64,000 nucleotides of DNA from Pseudomonas fluorescens. Its GTDB lineage: Bacteria; Pseudomonadota; Gammaproteobacteria; Pseudomonadales; Pseudomonadaceae. The notes under the pieces are model-generated. The model did no database searches. It had not been told where the DNA came from and saw only the letters and a list, made by a program, of their open reading frames with translations. The stretch covers positions 5,929,501-5,993,500 of the forward strand of contig NZ_CP078138.1 of assembly GCF_019212185.1 (NCBI RefSeq), read 5' to 3'. Shown here piece by piece: positions 9,262 through 18,471 of this stretch (position 1 is the stretch's first letter; the number at the start of each line of letters is the position of its first letter). The position numbers were made by a program, and so were the translations under genes.

Positions 9262-9956
9262 GCACTCAAGCCCTCCAGGGGCAGGCCGAGCAAGCGGGCC
9301 GACCAGTCCTCGACACGACCAGTGCGCAAGCGCTTGATCGCCATGTCACGCCAGCGCGAAGACAGCGCCGGACAATCGATCAGTTTTTTCAAGCCGCCAT
9401 GCTCCAGCGGTTCGCGATAGAAACTTCGCAACGCCGCGGCCACGCTCAGGCCGGGATAACTGCGCTGGATCAGTTCAAAAGGTTGCTCGGCGCTGACGAA
9501 GCCAGGCTTGAGCACACGGTAGAACCAGCCACAGCGCCCGGTGTCCTGGGCCAGTTGCGGCAGGATCGGCAGACCCCAGCGATGGCTCAGGCGATAGCAC
9601 GGCGAGCGCGGCTGGCTCACCTGTAACAAGGCGCCGCCCCAGCGAAACAAATCGCCCAGGCACACATGCTCTTCGGTCAGGCCGTGGGTCGAAAGGTTTT
9701 CGCCGAACGCCGGGGCGCACCAATCGATCTGTGGATAACGTCTGCGCCAATAGGCGTAGTGCTCGGCCGGGTAGTGGTGCAGTGCGCGCTCAGGCCCGGT
9801 GTGAAAGCGCGGATCGCCGTGCTCGTCGCTGCCCAGGCCCTGTGGCCACAACCAGAGTCGATTGGCAATCAGCTGTTTGTCGGTATCGCTGATCAAACCC
9901 TGACCAAGATTTTTTGCCTTGCCTATGTAAACACCATCAACGTAAACGGTATTCAT
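9258..9956 (-). CDS. MOSC domain protein (YiiM-like)
   Basis: 232 residues from the ATG at 9956; the frame could be extended to a TTG at 10010, but the family starts near VYVDGVYIGKA. The MOSC core spans about residues 30-160, with GENLSTHGL, CLGDLFRWG and the conserved cysteine in QPRSPCYRLS. A C-terminal helical segment (LRSFYREPLEHGGLKKLI) matches the 3-alpha domain of YiiM-like proteins. MOSC proteins bind sulfur or molybdenum cofactor and, in YiiM, are linked to resistance to N-hydroxylated compounds. The overlap with the aminotransferase homologue suggests a shared pathway that I cannot name. Confidence 0.85.
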   Translation of the reverse strand: MNTVYVDGVYIGKAKNLGQGLISDTDKQLIANRLWLWPQGLGSDEHGDPRFHTGPERALHHYPAEHYAYWRRRYPQIDWCAPAFGENLSTHGLTEEHVCLGDLFRWGGALLQVSQPRSPCYRLSHRWGLPILPQLAQDTGRCGWFYRVLKPGFVSAEQPFELIQRSYPGLSVAAALRSFYREPLEHGGLKKLIDCPALSSRWRDMAIKRLRTGRVEDWSARLLGLPLEGLSA

Positions 9957-10038
9957 CGCCCTATCTGGACCTGTAAGCCTTGTGAATACGGTTAGACTAG
10001 GCTTCTGCAAGGCACTGAGCCATTTCGATTTCCCAGCT

Positions 10039-10048
10039 TTATCGATAA
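10039..10048. promoter_or_regulatory. Palindrome in the divergent MOSC/LysR promoter region
   Basis: TTATCGATAA is a perfect 10-bp palindrome 9 bases before the LysR gene, in the 101-base region between divergent starts. It is a plausible autoregulatory operator for the LysR protein, but no second half-site pattern was demonstrated. Confidence 0.25.
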
Positions 10049-10057
10049 GAAATACTT

Positions 10058-10987
10058 ATGGATTTTAAACAACTGCGTTATTTCGTCGCGGTGTACGAAG
10101 AAGGCCATGTCGGGCGGGCCGCCGAACGCCTGTCGATCTCCCAACCGGCGCTTTCGCAGCAGATCCGCCAACTGGAACAGAACCTCGACGTCAGCCTGTT
10201 CGAGCGCAGCAGCAAACGCCTGCTACCGACCCTGGCCGCGCACACCCTGTACAACCACGCCCTGCCCCTGCTCGACGGCTTGCAGCGGGCCCGCGAGGCG
10301 TTGGGCAACTTCAAGGGCCAAGCCCTGCGCACCCTGGCCATCGGCGTGCTGCAGACCGTGCATACCAGCCTGGTGCCGAAAATGCTCGAACGGGTGCGCA
10401 CCGCGCAACCTCATCTGGTGGTGCAGATCTACGAATTGACCGGGCTGGAAATCGAAAGGCGCCTGCTCAACGGCTCGCTGGACATTGGCATCAGCTATCT
10501 GCCGCCGCGCCAGCCGGGTCTGCATGGGGTGTTGCTGTACGAAGATGAACTGACCCTGGTCATCCCCAACGACCATCCACTGCGGGAATTCAAGAAAGTC
10601 TCCATGAGTCAGGCGGCCGAACTGCCGATGCTGCTGTTGGGCGAAGAATTCCAGATCCGCCAGATCTGGCAGGGGCAACTGGCCAGCCTCGGACGCCGCC
10701 CGCAAGTGCAGGCCGAACTGAACAATATGGCGGGGATTCTCGACAGCTTGCCGCACACCCGGTTGGCAACCGTCCTACCCGGGCGTTCGCAACAGGAACA
10801 CGCCAATCGGGCGCTGCTGTGGAAACCTTTGAGTGAGCCGCGAGTGCCGCTGAAGATCGGCCTGGTCTGTCGCGATGTGCAACGCCAGCAAGCGACGCTG
10901 GAGTTGTTACGCAATCTGCTGGAGGAGGTGATGCATGGCCCGGACGGGCGCTTGGCGAACCCTGGCGTGCTCGACGTACAGGGGTGA
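10058..10987 (+). CDS. LysR-family transcriptional regulator
   Basis: 309 residues. The N-terminal winged helix-turn-helix (residues about 2-60: FKQLRYFVAVYEEGHVGRAA, then SISQPALSQQIRQLE) is classic LysR. The rest is a periplasmic-binding-protein-like effector domain. It is transcribed divergently from the MOSC-aminotransferase pair, the usual arrangement for a LysR protein and its target. The ligand is unknown. As I recall, a regulator in this position was assigned to the pqq region (pqqH) of P. fluorescens B16. Confidence 0.92.
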   Translation: MDFKQLRYFVAVYEEGHVGRAAERLSISQPALSQQIRQLEQNLDVSLFERSSKRLLPTLAAHTLYNHALPLLDGLQRAREALGNFKGQALRTLAIGVLQTVHTSLVPKMLERVRTAQPHLVVQIYELTGLEIERRLLNGSLDIGISYLPPRQPGLHGVLLYEDELTLVIPNDHPLREFKKVSMSQAAELPMLLLGEEFQIRQIWQGQLASLGRRPQVQAELNNMAGILDSLPHTRLATVLPGRSQQEHANRALLWKPLSEPRVPLKIGLVCRDVQRQQATLELLRNLLEEVMHGPDGRLANPGVLDVQG

Positions 10988-11018
10988 AAAACGAAGGCAA
11001 CTTTTCTTGAGACCAAAG

Positions 11019-11045
11019 AAAACCCCGCCGAAGCGGGGCTTTGCA
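11019..11045. terminator. Bidirectional terminator after LysR gene
   Basis: ACCCCGC-CGAA-GCGGGGCT forms a tight GC stem with a tetraloop. The plus strand continues with CTTTGC and the minus strand with GGTTTTCTTT. It separates the LysR gene from the convergent acyl-CoA dehydrogenase gene. Confidence 0.75.
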
Positions 11046-11194
11046 GACTGTTTCCCTGACATCCATTTCACTCCGCCGTCCTGGCAGAATCCTACGTGTC
11101 CGTGTTGTTGCTTTGCGCTTCCTGCGCGACGTCCATGTGAGCTAGATTAGCTTCGGATCCAATCTGCGAACAGGGGAGAACAGCAGCACGTCAC

Positions 11195-11210
11195 GTAAGC
11201 AAATGCTTAC
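11195..11210. promoter_or_regulatory. Inverted repeat GTAAGCA-AA-TGCTTAC
   Basis: A perfect 7-bp inverted repeat with 2-base spacing, 15 bases after the minus-strand stop of the acyl-CoA dehydrogenase gene. The spacing is too short for a stable hairpin, so a dimeric protein site is more likely. No gene start is adjacent and I cannot name the binder. Confidence 0.3.
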
Positions 11211-11225
11211 ATGCGGTTACATTCC

Positions 11226-13004
11226 TCAGAATTGCCCTGCATCCAGCAGGTACAACGACTCGCTACCGGCCTTGACCGAGGCGCTCAGCGAGTGAATCCG
11301 TGGTAGCAGGCGGGCAAAGTAGAAGCGTGCGGTGCCCAGTTTGCTGGCATAGAAATCGTCCTCTGTCTCCTTACCGAAAGCGGCCTTGGCCATCAGCGCC
11401 CACATGTAGGCATAAGCGACATAACCGAACACCTGCAAGTATTCGACCGAGGCCGCACCGATTTCGTTCGGGTTGTTTTTTACCCGATCCAGCAACCACG
11501 CCGTCAACTCGTCGAGAGTGTCCACTGCCGCGTTCAACGGCTGGATGAATTCGCTGAGGTCAGCATTGGCGGTTGCAGTGAAGTGACGGATTTCATCGGC
11601 AAACAACTTATAGAAAGCACCGCCGCTACCGACCACCTTGCGCCCCACCAGGTCCAGCGCCTGAATACCGTTGGTGCCTTCGTAGATCTGGGTGATACGC
11701 ACGTCGCGCACCAGTTGCTCCTGGCCCCACTCGCGGATGTAGCCATGGCCGCCGAACACTTGCTGGCCGTGCACCGTGGTTTCCAGGCCGAGGTCGGTGA
11801 GGAAAGCCTTAGCCACAGGCGTCAGCAACGCCACCAGGTCCTCGGCGCGCTTGCGGGTGGCCGCGTCTTCGCTGAACTTGGCGGTGTCGAGTTGCATGGC
11901 GACATAGGTGGAGAACGCGCGACCGCCTTCGTTCGAGGCTTTCATGGTCAACAGCATGCGGCGTACGTCCGGATGGACGATGATCGGGTCGGCGACCTTG
12001 TCCTTGTTCTGCGCGCCGGTTGGCGCACGGCTTTGCAGACGATCACGGGCGTACTCGACGGCGTTCTGGTACGACCGCTCGCCCGTAGCCAGGCCCTGAA
12101 TGCCGACACCCAGGCGCTCGTAGTTCATCATGGTGAACATCGCCGCCAGCCCTTTGTTCGGCTCGCCGACCAGGTAACCAACGGCTTCGTCAAAGTTCAT
12201 GACACAGGTGGCGGACGCCTGGATGCCCATCTTGTGTTCAATCGAACCGCAGTTGGCCGGGTTGCGCGCACCCAGGCTGCCATCGGCGTTGACCATGAAT
12301 TTCGGCACCAGGAACAGCGAAATGCCTTTCGGCCCCGCCGGCGCATCCGGCAGTTTGGCCAACACCAGGTGAATGATGTTTTCGGTCAGGTCGTGCTCAC
12401 CGCCGGTGATGAAAATCTTGGTGCCGCTGACCTTGTACGAACCATCGGCCTGCGGTTCGGCCTTGGTGCGGATGATCCCCAGGTCGGTACCGGCGTGGGG
12501 CTCGGTCAGGCACATGGAGCCGGCCCAGACGCCGGCGTACATGTTCGGCAGGTAAGCGGCTTTCAGCTCTTCGCTGGCGTGGGCATTGATCGACAGGCAA
12601 GCGCCGGCGGTGAGCATCGGATACAGGCCGAATGACAGGCTGGCGGAGTTGACCATTTCCTCGACTTGGGCTGAGACCGCCTTGGGCATGCCCATGCCAC
12701 CGAAGGCAGGATCACCGCCGACGCCGACCCAACCACCTTCAGCATAAGTCTGATAGGCCTGTGGGAAACCGGCCGGAGTGGTCACGGCACCGTCGCTCCA
12801 GTGGCAACCTTCTTCGTCAGCAGAACGGCTCAGCGGCGCGATACTTTTGCTGGTGACTTTGCCGGCCTCCTCGAGGATCGCCTCGACGGTTTCAGCATCG
12901 ACGGTGTCGGCCAGCGCCGGGAGTTCAGCCCACAGCTTGGCGACCTCGAACACTTCATTGAGGACGAAGCGCATATCGCGCAGGGGCGCTTTGTAGTCAG
13001 CCAT
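11226..13004 (-). CDS. Acyl-CoA dehydrogenase, large C-terminally extended type (copy 1)
   Basis: 592 residues, compared with about 380 for short acyl-CoA dehydrogenases; the extra length is an N-terminal helix (YKAPLRDMRFVLNEV) and a C-terminal extension, as in the PA0506/PA0508 and DmdC-like group. The substrate/FAD loop reads MCLTEPHAGTDLG, and the catalytic base lies in QIYEGTNGIQALDL (Glu442). It performs the first, FAD-dependent oxidation of fatty acyl-CoA and passes electrons to ETF. It is the first of three paralogues in 7 kb. Chain-length preference cannot be read from sequence. Confidence 0.93.
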   Translation of the reverse strand: MADYKAPLRDMRFVLNEVFEVAKLWAELPALADTVDAETVEAILEEAGKVTSKSIAPLSRSADEEGCHWSDGAVTTPAGFPQAYQTYAEGGWVGVGGDPAFGGMGMPKAVSAQVEEMVNSASLSFGLYPMLTAGACLSINAHASEELKAAYLPNMYAGVWAGSMCLTEPHAGTDLGIIRTKAEPQADGSYKVSGTKIFITGGEHDLTENIIHLVLAKLPDAPAGPKGISLFLVPKFMVNADGSLGARNPANCGSIEHKMGIQASATCVMNFDEAVGYLVGEPNKGLAAMFTMMNYERLGVGIQGLATGERSYQNAVEYARDRLQSRAPTGAQNKDKVADPIIVHPDVRRMLLTMKASNEGGRAFSTYVAMQLDTAKFSEDAATRKRAEDLVALLTPVAKAFLTDLGLETTVHGQQVFGGHGYIREWGQEQLVRDVRITQIYEGTNGIQALDLVGRKVVGSGGAFYKLFADEIRHFTATANADLSEFIQPLNAAVDTLDELTAWLLDRVKNNPNEIGAASVEYLQVFGYVAYAYMWALMAKAAFGKETEDDFYASKLGTARFYFARLLPRIHSLSASVKAGSESLYLLDAGQF

Positions 13005-13133
13005 GGCAAACCTCGCAAGAACATGAAAAGTGAGTCCCAGGATCGGGATTCAAACAAGTCCCCGAGTGTACCCGAACAACTTTTGCGACACATAGGGTCA
13101 ACTCGTGACTTGTTTGTAATTTTTAGTCATCAA

Positions 13134-13200
13134 CAAAAAAGCCGCCGCCCGCAGCAACGACTACCAGCATAGCGGCAGGTTTACTGCAGACGGCGGCCTT
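13134..13200 (-). terminator. Terminator of acyl-CoA dehydrogenase copy 2
   Basis: On the minus strand GCCGCCGTCTGCAG and CTGCGGGCGGCGGC pair across a long loop, followed by six T residues. It sits 19 bases after the stop at 13219 and separates the two dehydrogenase genes, so they are probably separate units. Confidence 0.7.
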
Positions 13201-13218
13201 GGCGATTCGCCGCTGCTT

Positions 13219-15021
13219 TTAGAGCGCGAACAACTCGGCCGGCAACTTCATCAGGCAATCGCTGCCCGCCTCCACGGCGGCGCGATGGGTGGCAGTGCGC
13301 GGCAGCAGACGCTTGAAGTAGAACTCACAGGTGGCCAGCTTGCCCTGGCAAAGCTCTTCATCACCCTCGCCTTCCTGCAATTGCGCCTGGGCCACCAGGG
13401 CCATGCGCAACCACAGGTAAGCCAGGACGATGTAACCGCTGTACATCAGGTAATCCAGCGCGGCAGCACCGACCTCGTCGGGATTCTTCATCGCCGCCAT
13501 GCCGACCTGCGTGGTCAACTCGCCCCACTGCCGATTGAGTCCATCGAGCTGTGCCACATATGCCTTGAGTTGTGGATGCTCGGCGTTGGCTTCGCAGAAT
13601 TTGTGGACAATCTTAGTAAAGCCGCGCAGCAGCTTGCCCTGGCTGCCCAGCACTTTGCGCCCCAGCAGATCCAGTGCCTGAATGCCGTTGGTGCCCTCAT
13701 AGATCGGTGCAATGCGGCAGTCGCGCACAAGCTGTTCCATGCCCCACTCGCGGATAAACCCGTGGCCGCCAAACACCTGCATGCCATGGTTGGTCACCTC
13801 CAGGCCGGTCTCGGTCATGAACGCTTTGCAGATCGGCGTGAGGAACGCCAACAGGTCCTCGGCGTCCTGGCGCTGGCCGGGGTCGGCCGACAGATGCGCG
13901 GCATCGAGCAGTTGTGCGGTGAAATAGGTCAGCGCCCGATTGCCTTCGTTGAAGGCTTTCATGGTCAACAGCATGCGGCGCACATCGGGGTGGACGATGA
14001 TCGGATCGGCGGCCTTTTCCGGCGCCTTGGGTCCGGTCAACGCGCGCATCTGCAGGCGCTCGTTGGCGTATTTAATCGCCCCCTGGAAGCTCGCTTCACC
14101 CAGACACAAGCCCTGCATGCCGGTGCCGAGCCGGGCGTGGTTCATCATGGTGAACATGCAATTGAGGCCCTTGTTCGCCTCGCCAATCAGGAACCCGGTG
14201 GCGCCATCGAAGTTCAGCACGCAAGTGGCCGACGCCTTGATGCCCATCTTGTGTTCAATCGAGCCACAGGACACGCCGTTACGCACTCCGGCCTCGCCCG
14301 CTGCATCGGGCAAAAACTTAGGCACGATAAACAGCGAGATGCCCTTGGTCCCGGCCGGTGCATCCGGCAACTTGGCCAGCACCAGGTGAATGATGTTGTC
14401 GCTCATGTCGTGCTCGCCGGCAGAGATGAAAATCTTGCTGCCGGAGATCGCGTAACTGCCGTCGGCCTGTGGTACCGCGCGGGTTTTGATAATGCCCAGG
14501 TCGGTGCCGCAATGGGCCTCGGTCAGGCACATGGTGCCGGTCCATTGCCCGGCCGTGAGTTTGCTCAGGTAGATGCTTTTCTGCTGCTCGGTGCCGTGAG
14601 CGTGGATCGCCGACATCGCACCGTGGGTCAGCCCCGGGTACATGCCCCAGGAGGTGTTGCTGGAGCCGACCATTTCACTGATCACCAGCCCCAGCGAACT
14701 CGGCAAGCCCTGGCCGCCATAGACCGGATCCGCCGCCAGACCGTGCCAGCCACCTTCGACATACTGGGCGAAGGCCTGCTTGAAACCCTTGGGCGTGGTC
14801 ACCACGCCATTGTCGAAATGACAGCCCTCTTCGTCACCCGAGCGATTCAACGGCGCCAGCACGTTTTCGCAGAACCGCGCACCCTCCTCGAGAATCGCGC
14901 TGATCATGTCCGGGCTGGCGTCAACGGCGCCCAGCGCAGCGTAGTTGGCGTGGAAATCAAACACGTGGTCGATCAGAAAACGCATGTCACGCAGGGGAGC
15001 TTTGTACTCAGGCATGGTCAT
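13219..15021 (-). CDS. Acyl-CoA dehydrogenase, large C-terminally extended type (copy 2)
   Basis: 600 residues, same architecture as its neighbours: N-terminal EYKAPLRDMRFLIDHVF, FAD/substrate loop MCLTEAHCGTDLG, catalytic region [19 protein letters not shown] and a helical C-terminal extension. It is closer to copy 3 than to copy 1 in the tail (both carry KIVHKFC and LMYSGY). It catalyses alpha,beta-desaturation of acyl-CoA in fatty acid catabolism. It has its own terminator and a short upstream region before the diguanylate cyclase gene. Confidence 0.93.
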   Translation of the reverse strand: MTMPEYKAPLRDMRFLIDHVFDFHANYAALGAVDASPDMISAILEEGARFCENVLAPLNRSGDEEGCHFDNGVVTTPKGFKQAFAQYVEGGWHGLAADPVYGGQGLPSSLGLVISEMVGSSNTSWGMYPGLTHGAMSAIHAHGTEQQKSIYLSKLTAGQWTGTMCLTEAHCGTDLGIIKTRAVPQADGSYAISGSKIFISAGEHDMSDNIIHLVLAKLPDAPAGTKGISLFIVPKFLPDAAGEAGVRNGVSCGSIEHKMGIKASATCVLNFDGATGFLIGEANKGLNCMFTMMNHARLGTGMQGLCLGEASFQGAIKYANERLQMRALTGPKAPEKAADPIIVHPDVRRMLLTMKAFNEGNRALTYFTAQLLDAAHLSADPGQRQDAEDLLAFLTPICKAFMTETGLEVTNHGMQVFGGHGFIREWGMEQLVRDCRIAPIYEGTNGIQALDLLGRKVLGSQGKLLRGFTKIVHKFCEANAEHPQLKAYVAQLDGLNRQWGELTTQVGMAAMKNPDEVGAAALDYLMYSGYIVLAYLWLRMALVAQAQLQEGEGDEELCQGKLATCEFYFKRLLPRTATHRAAVEAGSDCLMKLPAELFAL

Positions 15022-15105
15022 TCCTCAGTCAGCAGATCAGACCAAACTACTGCCCCGCATCACCCTGGACAATCACCGTGCAGACGCTGAATGCGTCATC
15101 ATCAC

Positions 15106-16395
15106 TCAATCCACAGCCTCGGCGCTGCGCACCGCGCCACGGCGGTTCTGACCGAAGGCCATGACACAATTTCGCCCCGCGCCCTTGGCACTGTAGAGCG
15201 CCTGGTCGGCGCTTTTCAGCACCTGGTCCGGCGTGCGCTGCTCGAGGCGTTCGGCCACGCCAATGCTGACCGTCACCGAGACCACCGAGGCGCTGGCACC
15301 GGAGCGCCGCTGGCGACCCTGCTGATCGTCCTTGGGGCGACTGTCCTGATTGCGCAGGTGCATCTGGTAGCTGGCAATCGACTCGCGGATTTCCTCCAGG
15401 TGCGGCAGGCATTCTTCGAGCGAACGCGCCGCGAACACCAGAGCAAACTCTTCCCCGCCATAACGATAGGCACGGCCGCCACCACCAATTTTCGACAGCT
15501 TGCTGGCCACCAGGCGCAGGACCTGGTCACCGACGTCGTGGCCGTGGGTGTCGTTGAATTTCTTGAAGTGATCGACGTCGCTCATGGCCAATACATAGTT
15601 ACGGCCCAGGCGCTGCAAACGTTCATTCAGCGCCCGCCGTCCGGGCAAGCCGGTCAGCTCATCGCGAAACGCCATCTGATAAGCCTCATGCGCAACCGCC
15701 GCAGCGATCATCAGCATCACCTGGCTGCACATGATGTTCAGGGTGAAGGGCAGGATGAAGGTCTTGGGCAGCATCCAGAACAACCCGAGCAAGCCCACCA
15801 GTTGCGCCGCGTGCAGCGGCCGTGGATGGCGCCAGTACTGGAATGCCAGCAACAGGAAGGCGGCGATGAACGCCGGATACGACAGCTGGATCAGACTCAT
15901 CCAGGCACCGTGCAGCGCCGGCCAGCGGATTTCGGCGAGCCAGCTTTGCAGCGCCTGGGGATAACTTTGCTCCAACCCCAGAGCCACACCGCCGACGGCA
16001 AACAGCACGGCGAAACGCGCCACCATGTCCTGGAACAAGTGAGTGCGCTCCTGCCACGCAGCGAAAGTGCCGTACATCAAGGGCAAGAGCAGGCAGCAGA
16101 GATGAAACACCACCGCCGCATCCACCCGCACCTGACCGAAGTCACGGTAGTAATCGGTCTGGGTGTCGAGCAGGAAGTAGGCGATATACACCGTGACCAT
16201 CAGGAACAACTCCCGCTGGCGCCGATACACCGCGCAGTAGGCACCGCCGAGCAACAGCACCAGGGTCGGCAGGACATTGAACAGCGACGTAAAGAATACG
16301 TTGAGGTCCCTGACGTAAGCCGCCGCCAGCCCCGCCAGCAGTAACAGCACCGAGGGCAGAAAGTGACTGAAACGTACAGCAGAGGAACGCGGCAA
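15106..16395 (-). CDS. Membrane-anchored GGDEF diguanylate cyclase
   Basis: 429 residues. The N-terminal half (to about 230) holds seven or eight hydrophobic segments, and the C-terminal half is a GGDEF domain with the active-site motif GGEEF at 313-317 (YRYGGEEFALVF) and the preceding DVDHFKKFNDTHGHDVGDQV. This predicts an active cyclase making c-di-GMP at the inner membrane. The RxxD inhibitory site expected about five residues before GGEEF is absent (the region reads SKIGGGGRAYR), so product feedback through that site is unlikely. The sensory input is unknown. Confidence 0.92.
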   Translation of the reverse strand: MPRSSAVRFSHFLPSVLLLLAGLAAAYVRDLNVFFTSLFNVLPTLVLLLGGAYCAVYRRQRELFLMVTVYIAYFLLDTQTDYYRDFGQVRVDAAVVFHLCCLLLPLMYGTFAAWQERTHLFQDMVARFAVLFAVGGVALGLEQSYPQALQSWLAEIRWPALHGAWMSLIQLSYPAFIAAFLLLAFQYWRHPRPLHAAQLVGLLGLFWMLPKTFILPFTLNIMCSQVMLMIAAAVAHEAYQMAFRDELTGLPGRRALNERLQRLGRNYVLAMSDVDHFKKFNDTHGHDVGDQVLRLVASKLSKIGGGGRAYRYGGEEFALVFAARSLEECLPHLEEIRESIASYQMHLRNQDSRPKDDQQGRQRRSGASASVVSVTVSIGVAERLEQRTPDQVLKSADQALYSAKGAGRNCVMAFGQNRRGAVRSAEAVD

Positions 16396-16548
16396 AGGTA
16401 AAGCTCCGGCCCGGCAAATCGAATAGTGGCATTATGCCGTCATTCTTGGCACGACAGTACATGAAAGTGATGTCACTTTTGTTTAGCGGCCGACCGAACC
16501 CGGGATTGAAGGGTTTTACCCGCAGATCTGTATCGCGTTATTTCAGGT

Positions 16549-16584
16549 AAAAAAAAGCCGCTGCTCCCGAAGAAGCAGCGGCTT
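16549..16584 (-). terminator. Terminator of acyl-CoA dehydrogenase copy 3
   Basis: On the minus strand AAGCCGCTGCT and AGCAGCGGCTT pair around a short loop, followed by a run of seven or more T. It lies 20 bases after the stop at 16605. Confidence 0.85.
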
Positions 16585-16604
16585 GTCGAAGGACTGCGTA
16601 GGGC

Positions 16605-18410
16605 TTAGTAACCCAGGGCGAAGTCTTCTTCTTTCATGTCCATCAGGTTGTTGGCGCCCGACAGCATGGTTGCAACGTGAGTGCGGGTCCGCGGCAGGAT
16701 GCGCTGGAAGTAGAAACGCGCAGTCTGCAACTTGGCGGTGTAGAACGCCTCATCGGTGGTGCCGGCAGCCAGTTTCTCGGCAGCCAGGCGCGCCATGTCG
16801 GCCCAGAAGTAAGCCAGGCAGGCATAACCGGAGTACATCAGGTAGTCCACGGAAGCCGCGCCGACTTCTTCGCGGTCCTTCATGGCGGCCATGCCGACCT
16901 TCATGGTCAACTCACCCCACTCCTTGTTCAGTGCTGCCAGTGGTGCGACGAACTCTTTGACTGCTTCGTTGCCTTCGTTGGTCTGGCAGAACTTGTGCAC
17001 GATCTTGGTGAAGCCTTTGAGGGCTTCGCCTTGAGTCATCAGCACTTTACGGCCCAGCAGGTCGAGTGCCTGGATGCCCGTGGTGCCTTCGTACAGCATG
17101 GAAATACGGCTGTCGCGAACGTTCTGCTCCATGCCCCACTCGGCGATGAAACCGTGGCCACCATAGATCTGTACGCCGTGGTTGGCCGACTCGAAGCCGA
17201 CTTCGGTCATGAAGGCCTTGGCGATCGGCGTCATGAAAGCCAGCAGGGCGTCGGCTTTCTTTTTCTCTTCTTCGTCGACACCGTATTTGACGATGTCCAC
17301 TTGCTTGGCGGTGAAGTACACCATGGCGCGGTTGCCTTCGGCGAATGCCTTCATGGTCAACAACATGCGGCGTACATCAGGGTGCACGATGATCGGATCA
17401 GCAGCTTTGTCTGGCGCTTTCGGGCCAGTCAGGGAGCGCATTTGCAGGCGATCGCGAGCGTACTTCAGGCCGCCCTGGAAACCGATTTCGGCGTGGGCCA
17501 GGCCTTGCAGCGCGGTGCCCAGGCGAGCGGTGTTCATGAAGGTGAACATGCAGTTCAGGCCTTTGTTCGCCGGGCCGATCAGGAAACCGGTGGCCTCGTC
17601 GAAGTTCATCACGCAGGTAGCGTTGCCGTGGATACCCATTTTGTGTTCCAGGGAACCACAGGACACCGCGTTGCGCGCACCCACGGTGCCGTCGGCGTTA
17701 GGCAGGAATTTCGGCACGATAAACAGCGAAATGCCTTTGGTGCCAGCCGGTGCATCCGGCAGGCGCGCCAGGACGATGTGGACGATGTTGTCGGCCATGT
17801 CGTGTTCACCGGCCGAGATGAAGATCTTGGTGCCGGAAACTTTGTAGGAACCGTCGGCCTGAGGTTCGGCCTTGGTGCGCAGCATGCCCAGGTCGGTGCC
17901 GCAGTGCGGTTCGGTCAGGCACATGGTGCCGGTCCATTCGCCGGACACCAGTTTGGTCAGGTAAGCCTCTTGCTGCTCTGGCGTACCGTGCTCGGAAATG
18001 GTGTTCATCGCGCCATGGGACAGGCCTGGGTACATGCCCCACGACCAGTTGGACTCGCCGACCATTTCACTGACTGCCAGACCCAGCGACTCCGGCAGGC
18101 CCTGACCGCCGTGCTCGACGTCATGCGCCAGGCTCGGCCAGCCGCCTTCTACGAATTGCTTGTAGGCTTCCTTGAAACCAGTCGGCGTCTTCACGCCCGA
18201 CTCGCTCCAGGTGCAGCCTTCGGTGTCACCCACGCGGTTCAGCGGCGCCAGCACCTGCTCACAAAACTTGGCGCCTTCCTCGAGAATGGCGTTAACCATG
18301 TCCGGGGTAGCGTCCTGGCAAGCCGGAAGGCTCTGATAGTGCGCCTCGTAGCCGAGCAGCTCGTCACGAACGAAGCGAATATCACGCAAGGGGGCCTTGT
18401 AGTCAGGCAT
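16605..18410 (-). CDS. Acyl-CoA dehydrogenase, large C-terminally extended type (copy 3)
   Basis: 601 residues: [20 protein letters not shown] at the N-terminus, [13 protein letters not shown] loop, and [19 protein letters not shown] around the catalytic glutamate, then the long C-terminal extension. It is the likely counterpart of P. aeruginosa PA0506 or PA0508. Upstream, at 18472-18498, are two overlapping PsrA-like boxes, which suggests repression relieved by long-chain acyl-CoA or fatty acids. It has its own strong terminator, so it is a single-gene unit. Confidence 0.93.
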   Translation of the reverse strand: MPDYKAPLRDIRFVRDELLGYEAHYQSLPACQDATPDMVNAILEEGAKFCEQVLAPLNRVGDTEGCTWSESGVKTPTGFKEAYKQFVEGGWPSLAHDVEHGGQGLPESLGLAVSEMVGESNWSWGMYPGLSHGAMNTISEHGTPEQQEAYLTKLVSGEWTGTMCLTEPHCGTDLGMLRTKAEPQADGSYKVSGTKIFISAGEHDMADNIVHIVLARLPDAPAGTKGISLFIVPKFLPNADGTVGARNAVSCGSLEHKMGIHGNATCVMNFDEATGFLIGPANKGLNCMFTFMNTARLGTALQGLAHAEIGFQGGLKYARDRLQMRSLTGPKAPDKAADPIIVHPDVRRMLLTMKAFAEGNRAMVYFTAKQVDIVKYGVDEEEKKKADALLAFMTPIAKAFMTEVGFESANHGVQIYGGHGFIAEWGMEQNVRDSRISMLYEGTTGIQALDLLGRKVLMTQGEALKGFTKIVHKFCQTNEGNEAVKEFVAPLAALNKEWGELTMKVGMAAMKDREEVGAASVDYLMYSGYACLAYFWADMARLAAEKLAAGTTDEAFYTAKLQTARFYFQRILPRTRTHVATMLSGANNLMDMKEEDFALGY

Positions 18411-18471
18411 AGCGATAAACCTCTGCTGATGTAACCGGGAATGAACGACCGCGATGATTTGTTGTGACGGT

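Noticed and set aside
7789..9420. 543-codon plus-strand frame across the aminotransferase and MOSC genes
   Set aside because: It is antisense to two genes with clear homology and has no domain of its own.
9730..9738. A DnaA-box sequence (TGTGGATAA)
   Set aside because: It lies inside the MOSC coding sequence as a single copy, so chance is the best explanation.
9957..10010. TTG start at 10010 for the MOSC protein
   Set aside because: The extra 18 residues do not fit the family, and they would fill most of the divergent promoter region.
13060..13125. CAAACAAGT and TTGTTTGTA near acyl-CoA dehydrogenase copy 1 considered as PsrA half-sites
   Set aside because: The half-sites are some 45 bases apart and not arranged as CAAAC-N2-4-GTTTG.
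13285..18434. Long plus-strand frames opposite the acyl-CoA dehydrogenase genes (13285-15090 and 16677-18434)
   Set aside because: Antisense shadows of conserved dehydrogenases; their predicted proteins are His/Gln/Arg-rich and match nothing.
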